This document shows, one piece after another, positions 35,013-42,966 of a stretch of 64,000 bases of DNA. The stretch is from the NCBI RefSeq assembly GCF_028198145.1, contig NZ_CP116338.1, positions 496,001 through 560,000 of the forward strand, read 5' to 3'. Numbering within the stretch: the stretch's first letter is position 1; the number at the start of each line of letters is the position of its first letter. This stretch comes from Microbacterium sp. nov. GSS16 (lineage in GTDB: Bacteria > Actinomycetota > Actinomycetes > Actinomycetales > Microbacteriaceae). The position numbers and the translations under genes are program-made. The notes below the pieces were generated by a model. It searched no databases, was not told the DNA's origin, and was given only the letters and a program-made list of their open reading frames with translations.

Positions 35013-38000
35013 TCACGGGCATCCGGGCATCCTCCGGGTGATCGGCGACAGCGTCGCGTAGGCGCCGTTCCACGAGAGGGTCACGTCGAACGAGCCCGGT
35101 GCGTCGGCCGCCTCGGCCGCCGTGACACGGTACGAGCCCCGCGCGGCAGCAGAGACACTCACGGCCTCGGACGGGTCGGTGGGCGACAGGCACGGCGCGA
35201 AGTCGACCTCGACGATGGTCGGCGCGGTCGTGGCGGTGATGTTCACGGTGTTCGAGCACCGGTCGGTCTCGGTCGCGTGGCATGCGCGCGCGCGAACCTG
35301 GCCCGGGGAGGCGGCGGCGCTGAGCGTGAAGTCGCCGCGCCACGATCCGTACATCTGGTACTGCGCCACGAAGCCGGGCTCGACGTCGATCGAGGGCGCC
35401 GAGGCGAGCGGGTAGGTGTAACGGTCGCCCTGACGGGTGGGCTGCTCGCTGATCCGGTAGGTGGTGTCGCCGCCGGGGCCGTCGACGAAGGTGAAGGTGA
35501 ACACCCGCGCGGTGCTCGACTCGGCGACGCCGTACCCGTTCGACACGCAGGCCTTCACGTTGTAGGCCTGGTATGCCTCGAGCCCCTGCAGCGACGGGGA
35601 GGGCGACGCGACCTCGGCCCCGAAGACCGTCAGGTCGCCGGAGTCGTCGGCGCTGCAGGTCGCCCGGCCCGATCGCCACGCCAGGTACGTGACCTCGAGC
35701 GGCTCGGTGCTGCCGTTGGCCTGCGGCGAGATGCCCGACACGTTCACCGCGGTGTTCGACACGGCGGTCGCCTGGGTCTGGGCGGGGTCGAAGTACGGCG
35801 CGCCGGCCACGGTCACCGACACCGGGTACGAGGCCCCTTCGTTGCCACCGCCGGTGGGCGGCTGGAACTGGCTGACCGGCACGAGCGTGATGGTCTGCGC
35901 TCCTGGCGCCAGCTTCAGCTCCGCAGTGGTCGTGGCTCCGGTGCGCGCGATCACGTCACCGGTCTCTGCGACGCGGAAAGCCCTGGCGTCGTTCGCGGCG
36001 GTGATGGCCAGGGAGACGATCCCTCTGCCGCGGTCATTGCCGCCGTGCCGGTACACGGGGGTCGCGGTGGCGTTCGAGATCTCGGGCGCCTCGTACGCCC
36101 AGCTGGTGTGCGCCGAGGTGACGGCGGATGTGCCGACGGCGTTGACGGCCGCTGCGGTGAAGGAGTGCGGCACCCCGTTCACCAGGCCGTTCACCGTGCA
36201 TCGGAACGCACTGCCCGCCGCGCGGCAGGCGGCGCCGGCCGGCGCGCCGTCGCGAAGGATCGTCACCCCGGTCAGAGCGGGATGCGCGCGCGCGGCTTCG
36301 CCGAGCGCGACTTCCAGCTCGACGCTCGACCGACCGAACCCGATGGTCGTGAGGCTCGCCGGTGCCTGGGGGTAGCCCTGCAGGTCGAGTGTGAGCGTGC
36401 CGCCGCCGGTGCGACCCTGAGCATCCGCGACCGTGAACGGCACCGTGCACTGACCGCCGGGCGCCTGCCCGCCGGCGGGCCAGCTGACGGCGACAGCGCG
36501 GTCGCCTGCCGCCGAGAGCGCGGCGATGTCGCAGCGGGCGCCCGCGCTCAGCGAGACCAGCTTCAGCCCTGCGCCGGGCTTGCCTGCGAACGGGTCGTAC
36601 TCGCCGGCCACGTCGACGACGTCGATCGAGCATCCGCCGCTGGTCACCACGCACTGACGGGTGATGGTCGCCCCGCGCGGGGCGTCGGGGGGTGCTGCCC
36701 CGACGACGAGGCGCAGCACTGCCGTCGGCTCGCCGTCCGAGGCGACGGTCACTGTCACCGGCTCGACGGAGCCGGAGCGGGCGTCCGCTCGCGCCTCGAC
36801 ACTCAGCACGGCCCCCTTCTGGCTGACGATGAACGATGACCCCGAGTAGGCGATCCGGTACTCCAGCGATGAGCGATCGCCCTCGCGCCCGCCCTCCCAC
36901 GAGGCCATCCCGGCGTACAGGTCGATGTCGGTCGTGGCGCCGGGCGCGACCGTGTGCGAGATCGACGACAGCACCAGCTGCGGTGCCGACGGGCGGATGC
37001 CCACCGGCACGTCGACGTACGACCAGGTGCGCTGCCCGTCGAGACGCACCGCCACAAGGCAGGTGTCCGCCCAGGGGGCCTCGCGACCGGCCGTGTAGGT
37101 CGCTGAGGTGCCCGAGCCGGCGGTGCAGGTGGCCGCCCTGCGCTGGGCGAGGAACGGTCCGTCGTCGATCCTGACCTCGTCGGATGCCGGCAGATCGAGC
37201 ATCTCGCGCACATCGAAGGTCTTCGACGCGTCCTCGTCGACCATCACGGGTGCTATGCCCTGCTTCAGCTGCACGCGCATGTCGTCGAAGGCGGGGATGT
37301 GCAGAAATCCGTATCCGGCGACGTCGCGACCGGCGGGGGATGTGCCGGAGACCTGGAACGGCACGAGCGCGCCGCGCTCCGGCGCCGTCCCGACGATGCG
37401 ACTGCCCTTCACGGTGAAGCCGTCGGCGTCGCCCCACAGGCTCAGCTTCAGCGACCGCACCTCTCCCGACGCCCACTGCACACGGTCACGGAGCACGTCG
37501 ATTCCGCCCGACGCGAGCTCCGCTCTGTCGCGCGCGGTGAGCACCGTGTCGGAGACGATCGGCTGGTCGACGACGGCGCCGTCGGTGACCGACACGACGA
37601 TGAGTCCCTGCGCGGTGCTGCCCGTGCGGGTCGAGCGCACCGTGTAGAAGTACGAATTCGTGCCCGCCACCTCGCCCGCACGCAGCACGATCCGGCCGTC
37701 GCCGAGCGACGTGTCACGATCGATGAGCGCGTCGAGTCGCGCGTACAGCGGGTTGCCGGCCACGGAGGGGGCGTTGGGCACGAGATCGACGATCTCGAGC
37801 TCTCCCTGCGCGGGATCGGAGTCGTTCGCCGCCGGATGGATCACCACCGGCGTCGCCGAGTCGGCCTCGACGCGGACATAGTCGCTGTAGGCGACCGGCG
37901 CGGCATCCGTCACCCGCGCGTCGAGGACGCCGATCCGGATCCGCCCCGAGCCCTCGTCGCCCTGGGAGTCGCGGACCGAGTACCGGAACGTCACCTGGCC

Positions 38001-40928
38001 GCCCTCGACTCCGCCGGCAGGAGCCCGATAGACGATCGCGTCACCCGCCGCCGAGATCGTGGCCGTCCCGCGACCGCGCTCCGGCTGCTCCACCGCCGCG
38101 AGGATGACCCGGTCGCCGTCGGGATCGACGCCGTTCGTCGGCACGGTGAGTGAGACGGTCTGTCCGCTGAGCACGCGTCCGGTGAGTGCCGGCGGATTCG
38201 GTGCACGGTTGGTGCCGGAGGGGACGACGGTCACCATCACCGCGCCGCTGTCGAAGAGGTCGGGGCTGCGTTCGAGCGAGACCGCGTAGGTCAGCCGGTA
38301 CGTCCCCGGTGTGGCGGGTGCGAGGTAGCGCAGCGCGCCGCCGTCGGCGAAGACGAGCTCGCCCTCCTGACCGGATCCGCTGACGTCGGGGCGCACGAGC
38401 AGCGGTTCGCCGCGTGGCGCGACGTCGTTCGCGGTGACGTCGATACGGGTCAGGGCGCCGGCGCGCACGGTGACCGCATCGGGGAACGCGATCGGCCGGG
38501 TGACGGTCGACGGCGGAGCGAGGAACACCGTGACCGCTCCCTCGACGGCCGCGCCCGATCCGTCGGCCACCGTCACCGTGGCCTTTCCGATGACGCCGGG
38601 TTCACCGTCGGCGGTCGTGCCGCTGACGCGGAGACGCTCGTTGCCGACCACGTTCGCCGTGAGCTGCGGGGTCGAGCTGACCGCTTCCGCGAGGATCAGC
38701 ACGCGCCCGCTCGTGTTCTGCACGGCGCCCAGCACGTCGACGGTCGTGTCCTCACCCTCACGGACGAAGACGGTGAGCGGTGCCATCGTCAGCGAGGCGG
38801 ATCCGTCGACGGCGGTGATCCGGATCACCGCCGACTGCTCGGCCTGGGTCGTCGTGTCCTGCGCGGTGTAGGTGACGACGTACTGACCGGCTTCCGGAAC
38901 GATCACCTCGACCTCGCCGGATGCCGTGTTCGGCACCACCGTCATGCCCTCGGCGGTTGCGGCGGTCTGCACGGCGTCGACGAGCCGGTACGAGCCGGAT
39001 CCTCCGGTGACATGATCGCCGATGCGCACGGTCTGCGGCTCGCCGATGCGCGCGGTGATCGCCACCGGCATCGCCCGCATGGCAGGGCTGCCGCTCACCC
39101 GCACCTCGAGCGTCTTGTCGGCTGCGGCGCCGCGGGCATCGGCGACGACGACGGTCACGGCGATCACGGCATCCGTCGCGTTCGGGTCGGTGTGGCGGAT
39201 CGCCACACGCCCGTCGGCTGTGGGCACGACCATGACGGGCGCGGCCGGATCGACCTCGAACGCGTCGCTCAGAACGAAGGGGTCGCCCTCGGGATCGACC
39301 CATCCCGACAGCACCGGCACGATGGTGCTGCCGCCGGGCAGCAGCTCGGGCGACGGCCACTCCTGCCGGCAGGCGTCGACGCCGCACCAGACCGGCGCCG
39401 TGTTCGCATCGTCTGCTGCCACAGTGAGCGTGACGGTGGCGGGCTGCGACACGGCCGCCCCGTCGGTCACCGCATAGCTGAAGGTCGTCTGTCCGGACGT
39501 CGCCCGCACGTCGACCACCAGCGACTGTCCGTCGCCCACCAGCGACAGCTCGCCGAAGGCCGGGTCGGCCAGCCCGCCCTCGACGGACGACGCGTCGATC
39601 GTCAGCACGTCCTTGCGGTTCGGGTCGTGATCGTTCAGCAGGACGGGGAGCACGACCTGCTCCCCCGGCCGCACCCCGAACGCGTCGTCCACGGCCACCG
39701 GGGGCAGCTGCTCGGTGACGTCTTCGACGACGACGCGCCCTTCCTGCTCCTGCGTCTCGTCGTCGACATCCCACTGTTCGAGCGGCACAGGTCGACCGTC
39801 CGGGGCCGTCCAGATGAGCCCGGTGGCGACCTCGGTGAGCACCGCGCGGTCGCCGTTCGCCCGGAATACAGGCTGGATGTCGGCGGACTCCAGAACCCCG
39901 TCCGGCACGGTCAGCGCGGTGACGTCACCGTCGGACCACAGCGTTCCCGACTCCGCGCCGACCCATGCCGCGTGTCGCGCCGAGCCGACCACGACGGGAG
40001 GGGCGGGCACGCCCTCCGCCTGAGCGAGGCGATCGACGTCGCCGTCGCGCAAGGCGACCGACACGAGCCCCATCGAGTCGGCGATCAGCACGTCGTCGCC
40101 GCGCGCGGCACCGCCCTGCATCACCGCGTCGTCGGCGATGTCGAGTTCGACGGGGTCGCCGCGGCCGGCGATCCACAGGCGGCTCTCGCCGGGCTGCAGC
40201 AGCGCCCAGCGCTCGCCGACGACGGTGAGAGCCAGGTCGGCGTCGCCCTCCGGCGCCCGCGTGAGCGCGGACGCATCGCCGATGAAGCGGTGCCGGTCGA
40301 TGTCGAAGAGGCGCACGGCGCGCTCATCGGCCGAGTACATCGCAAGCAGGCCGCGAGGTGACAGGCCGATCGCGTCAGCGACGTAGGTCGGACGCTCCTC
40401 CCCGTCCTCCACCTCGACCTCGGCGAACGGGTCGACGAGGGCCGTGGCCGCTCCGCGGTCGAGTGACGACACCGACACCTGGCCGGTGTCGGCGCGGTAG
40501 GCGACGAAGGATCCGGCAGAGACGATCTGTCGAGTGCCGGTCGGGGTGGGGACGGATGCCGACGGAGCGCCGTCCTCTCCGGCATCCGAGAGCAGATCGC
40601 CGGGGCTCGCAGGGTCGATGTCCCACCGCTGCCTGCTGCCCTGGCTGAACAGCACCGCCGACTGCCCGCTCTGCCACACCGCCTCGGGGGATTCCGCCGA
40701 GCGGACCGTGTCGATCTCGGCGAGCTCGGTGTTGACCCGGGCGTACTGCCCTGCCTCGCGCAGCACCCACACCGACGACTCGAGCCGGGGGACTTCCTGC
40801 GCCTGGTATCCCTGCGCGGTGACGGCGAGCACGATGACGACGAGCACGGAGACGGCGCCGGCGATGCCCGCGATCAGGCGCCCACGAGAGCGTGCGGGCG
40901 CGGTCGGCTGCGCCTGCCCCCGCGCCAT
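35013..40928 (-). CDS. Giant membrane-anchored Ig-like/FN3 surface protein, second module
   Basis: A 1971-aa protein with a short basic N-terminus and one membrane helix (about 17-40), then a propeller-like region (about 45-400; VWVLREAG at the start parallels VWLTKSSS in the other copy), a run of Ig-like repeats (about 408-1500; VLLNDHDPN, GWVDPEGDPF, NGVDPDGDRV, AANDSDPAQGE) and FN3-like domains to the C-terminus, where several Cys pairs appear. The ATG at 40928 shares a base with the kinase stop (TGATG). No C-terminal sorting signal. Same architecture as 20816-26917 but a different end domain, so the two probably recognise different partners. Confidence 0.88.
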   Translation of the reverse strand: MARGQAQPTAPARSRGRLIAGIAGAVSVLVVIVLAVTAQGYQAQEVPRLESSVWVLREAGQYARVNTELAEIDTVRSAESPEAVWQSGQSAVLFSQGSRQRWDIDPASPGDLLSDAGEDGAPSASVPTPTGTRQIVSAGSFVAYRADTGQVSVSSLDRGAATALVDPFAEVEVEDGEERPTYVADAIGLSPRGLLAMYSADERAVRLFDIDRHRFIGDASALTRAPEGDADLALTVVGERWALLQPGESRLWIAGRGDPVELDIADDAVMQGGAARGDDVLIADSMGLVSVALRDGDVDRLAQAEGVPAPPVVVGSARHAAWVGAESGTLWSDGDVTALTVPDGVLESADIQPVFRANGDRAVLTEVATGLIWTAPDGRPVPLEQWDVDDETQEQEGRVVVEDVTEQLPPVAVDDAFGVRPGEQVVLPVLLNDHDPNRKDVLTIDASSVEGGLADPAFGELSLVGDGQSLVVDVRATSGQTTFSYAVTDGAAVSQPATVTLTVAADDANTAPVWCGVDACRQEWPSPELLPGGSTIVPVLSGWVDPEGDPFVLSDAFEVDPAAPVMVVPTADGRVAIRHTDPNATDAVIAVTVVVADARGAAADKTLEVRVSGSPAMRAMPVAITARIGEPQTVRIGDHVTGGSGSYRLVDAVQTAATAEGMTVVPNTASGEVEVIVPEAGQYVVTYTAQDTTTQAEQSAVIRITAVDGSASLTMAPLTVFVREGEDTTVDVLGAVQNTSGRVLILAEAVSSTPQLTANVVGNERLRVSGTTADGEPGVIGKATVTVADGSGAAVEGAVTVFLAPPSTVTRPIAFPDAVTVRAGALTRIDVTANDVAPRGEPLLVRPDVSGSGQEGELVFADGGALRYLAPATPGTYRLTYAVSLERSPDLFDSGAVMVTVVPSGTNRAPNPPALTGRVLSGQTVSLTVPTNGVDPDGDRVILAAVEQPERGRGTATISAAGDAIVYRAPAGGVEGGQVTFRYSVRDSQGDEGSGRIRIGVLDARVTDAAPVAYSDYVRVEADSATPVVIHPAANDSDPAQGELEIVDLVPNAPSVAGNPLYARLDALIDRDTSLGDGRIVLRAGEVAGTNSYFYTVRSTRTGSTAQGLIVVSVTDGAVVDQPIVSDTVLTARDRAELASGGIDVLRDRVQWASGEVRSLKLSLWGDADGFTVKGSRIVGTAPERGALVPFQVSGTSPAGRDVAGYGFLHIPAFDDMRVQLKQGIAPVMVDEDASKTFDVREMLDLPASDEVRIDDGPFLAQRRAATCTAGSGTSATYTAGREAPWADTCLVAVRLDGQRTWSYVDVPVGIRPSAPQLVLSSISHTVAPGATTDIDLYAGMASWEGGREGDRSSLEYRIAYSGSSFIVSQKGAVLSVEARADARSGSVEPVTVTVASDGEPTAVLRLVVGAAPPDAPRGATITRQCVVTSGGCSIDVVDVAGEYDPFAGKPGAGLKLVSLSAGARCDIAALSAAGDRAVAVSWPAGGQAPGGQCTVPFTVADAQGRTGGGTLTLDLQGYPQAPASLTTIGFGRSSVELEVALGEAARAHPALTGVTILRDGAPAGAACRAAGSAFRCTVNGLVNGVPHSFTAAAVNAVGTSAVTSAHTSWAYEAPEISNATATPVYRHGGNDRGRGIVSLAITAANDARAFRVAETGDVIARTGATTTAELKLAPGAQTITLVPVSQFQPPTGGGNEGASYPVSVTVAGAPYFDPAQTQATAVSNTAVNVSGISPQANGSTEPLEVTYLAWRSGRATCSADDSGDLTVFGAEVASPSPSLQGLEAYQAYNVKACVSNGYGVAESSTARVFTFTFVDGPGGDTTYRISEQPTRQGDRYTYPLASAPSIDVEPGFVAQYQMYGSWRGDFTLSAAASPGQVRARACHATETDRCSNTVNITATTAPTIVEVDFAPCLSPTDPSEAVSVSAAARGSYRVTAAEAADAPGSFDVTLSWNGAYATLSPITRRMPGCP

Positions 40929-42055
40929 CAGAGGATCCCGGTCAGGGTGAGCATGACGACCCCCACCGCCGCGATCGCCGCCGCCCCGACGAGCGCTCCG
41001 ATGACACCGGCCACCCATGGCGAGCGCGCTCGCGGGCCGGACGGGAGATCGTCTCGCTCGCGCAGGCTCGCACGCTGCTTCTCAGCGCGAGCGGCACGAC
41101 GGGAATCGGGGGCGACGGTGGTGATCACGGGGCCGCGATGACCGGCATCCGCGAAGCTGACCGGAGCGGCCGCCGCCCACTCGGCGGATGCCGCTTCGAA
41201 CGCGGTCGGTGCGATGCCGAGCTCGTACTGCGCCCAGCGCAGACGATCGGCGAAGGCTGACATCGACCCGAACCGCTGCGCCGGGTCACGATGCATGGCC
41301 GTCGCGAGCAGCTGATCGATGATCGGGGGCATGCCTGCGACCGGGATCGGCGTGTAGCGCGCACGGATGATGCGCTGTCGCAGCTGATCGCGGGCGTTGG
41401 ACTCCCGGTCGGGCAGTTCGAACGGGCTGCGTCCGGCGAGCAGGGTGTACAGAGTCGCCGCAAGGCTCCACACCTCGCTGGGCACCGACCCGGTCACCCG
41501 CTCCTGCAGCACCTCGGGTGAGCTCCACGGCACCGACATCGCGAAGACGTCGCTCTCACCGGCATCCACCACAGCGGCGGCGATGCCGAAGTCGGCGAGC
41601 ACGGGGGAGCCGAGCGAGTTGATCAGCACGTTCGACGGCTTGATGTCGCGGTGCAGCAGTCCCGCGCGGTGCACGGTCTCGAGCGCGCCGGCGATGCGCA
41701 CCCCCGTGTCGAGCACCTCGGCGAGGGGCAGCGGCCCCTTCCGATAGCGGGCGCTCATCGTGTCGGGGCAGTACTCCATCGCGAAGTACGGGCGACCGTC
41801 GGCCGAGATCGATGCCTGATAGATCGTGACGATCGAGGGATGCGCGCTGAGCCGCGCCGAGATGTCGGCTTCGGCGTTGAACGCGCGGAGCACCTCGGGG
41901 TTCACCGCGTCGGCGAGCAGCACCTTCACCGCGGCGACGCGGCGAGGCATGTCCTGCTCGTACAGGAAGACGTCGGCGAACCCGCCCGAGCCGAGCGGCC
42001 GCACGTAGCTGTAGCCGGCCAGCGTGGGAGGCGGCGACGTGATGCGCTTCGCCAC
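40928..42055 (-). CDS. PknB-like Ser/Thr kinase with C-terminal membrane helix
   Basis: A 375-aa kinase: glycine loop GSGGFADVF, HRDIKPSN, DFGIA, activation segment ending PWSSPE, then a basic linker and a terminal membrane helix (about 347-372) with almost nothing outside. It thus lacks the extracytoplasmic sensor of the first-module kinase. Start is GTG at 42055 with GAGGAGG 5 bases upstream. It is the first gene of the second operon, whereas the kinase in the first module lies near the end. Confidence 0.92.
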   Translation of the reverse strand: MAKRITSPPPTLAGYSYVRPLGSGGFADVFLYEQDMPRRVAAVKVLLADAVNPEVLRAFNAEADISARLSAHPSIVTIYQASISADGRPYFAMEYCPDTMSARYRKGPLPLAEVLDTGVRIAGALETVHRAGLLHRDIKPSNVLINSLGSPVLADFGIAAAVVDAGESDVFAMSVPWSSPEVLQERVTGSVPSEVWSLAATLYTLLAGRSPFELPDRESNARDQLRQRIIRARYTPIPVAGMPPIIDQLLATAMHRDPAQRFGSMSAFADRLRWAQYELGIAPTAFEAASAEWAAAAPVSFADAGHRGPVITTVAPDSRRAARAEKQRASLRERDDLPSGPRARSPWVAGVIGALVGAAAIAAVGVVMLTLTGIL

Positions 42056-42136
42056 GAGTCCTCCTCACGATGTCCCGGGGCGACTGATCACTCGGGTCGC
42101 GTCGTCTGCGCGCGCGGGATGCTCCCCCTTGTCAGG

Positions 42137-42142
42137 AGTATA
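42137..42142 (-). promoter_or_regulatory. Candidate -10 element of the second-module operon
   Basis: TATACT on the minus strand, 82 bases upstream of the kinase GTG, is the best -10 in the 223-base space 42056-42278. No good -35 was found at 16-18 bp. The inverted repeat of the first-module promoters is not present here. The rest of this space holds a short GCTCAG/CTGAGC inverted repeat (42246-42269) that may end tag transcription. Confidence 0.4.
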
Positions 42143-42278
42143 TCGGCTGGCTCGGGCGCGGCCATGCCCCGTCGACGGCACTGGCCCCCACACCGGCACC
42201 GGGCACCCGCACGCGCACCCGCACTGGGACTGGCACTGGCTCCGCGCTCAGCGGGCACGGGTTCTGAGCCCAGCCCGG

Positions 42279-42851
42279 TCACGCCGCTCGCCAGCATCCT
42301 TCGACGTGGTCGTCGACCATGCCGGATGACTGCATCAGCGCGTACATGGTCGTCGGCCCGACGAAGCGGAAGCCCCGGGCGCGCAGCGCCTTGCTGAGCG
42401 CCATCGATTCGGCCGTGACCGCGGGCACGTCTGCGAACTCGCGAGGGCGGGGGCGGGATGCCTGCGGCGCGAACGACCACATCAGCGCATCCAGTTCACC
42501 GTCTGCCATGTCGCGCACCAGCGCGGCGTTCGAGATGGTGGCGTCGATCTTCGCCCGGTTGCGGATGATCCCGGCATCCGTCATCAGCCGTTCGACGTCG
42601 TCGGCGCCGAACGCGGCGACCGCAGCGGGGTCGAAGCCGGCGAACACCTCGCGGAAGCGCGGGCGCTTTCGCAGGATGGTGATCCAGCTGAGCCCGGCCT
42701 GGAACCCCTCGAGCGCCATCTTCTCGAACAGCGCCCGATCGCCGTGCAGCGGGCGACCCCACTCCTCGTCGTGATAGCGCCGGTACTCGGCGTCGTCGCC
42801 CACCCAGGCGCAGCGGGCGCGTCCGTCGGACGCAGTGAGGAGGGATGCCAT
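42279..42851 (-). CDS. tag: DNA-3-methyladenine glycosylase I
   Basis: A 190-aa enzyme that removes 3-methyladenine from alkylated DNA. Motifs: CAWVGDDAEYRRYHDEEWG near the start and DHVEGCW at the end, which supply the Cys/His pairs of the Tag zinc snap (C-x12-H and H-x3-C), plus ALFEKMALEGFQAGLSW and the helix-hairpin-helix region. Length matches the family. The ATG at 42851 has no ribosome site; TAACGT lies exactly six bases upstream, so the mRNA is probably leaderless. Confidence 0.95.
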   Translation of the reverse strand: MASLLTASDGRARCAWVGDDAEYRRYHDEEWGRPLHGDRALFEKMALEGFQAGLSWITILRKRPRFREVFAGFDPAAVAAFGADDVERLMTDAGIIRNRAKIDATISNAALVRDMADGELDALMWSFAPQASRPRPREFADVPAVTAESMALSKALRARGFRFVGPTTMYALMQSSGMVDDHVEGCWRAA

Positions 42852-42857
42852 GCCGCC

Positions 42858-42863
42858 ACGTTA
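42858..42863 (-). promoter_or_regulatory. -10 element for leaderless tag mRNA
   Basis: TAACGT on the minus strand, followed by six bases and then the ATG, puts the predicted transcription start on the A of the start codon. Same spacing as at five other genes in this window. Confidence 0.5.
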
Positions 42864-42909
42864 CCGGCGGGGTCGGACGCCCAGCACCGGCACCCCGCAC
42901 AGCACCGAA

Positions 42910-42941
42910 GCCCCCACGCAGTCGTGCGACTGCGCGGGGGC
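42910..42941 (-). terminator. Hairpin terminator of the acyl-CoA oxidase gene
   Basis: A 15-bp stem with one mismatch (GCCCCCACGCAGTCG paired with CGACTGCGCGGGGGC) and a two-base loop, 26 bases after the acyl-CoA oxidase stop. GC-rich without a long T-run, as is usual in high-GC actinobacteria. Confidence 0.7.
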
Positions 42942-42966
42942 CTCGACAGCAGAAGGGGCGCCGAAG

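Noticed and set aside
42246..42269. GCTCAG/CTGAGC inverted repeat as the tag terminator
   Set aside because: A 6-bp stem with a 12-base loop and no T-run is too weak to list as a feature; it is only mentioned with the neighbouring promoter.
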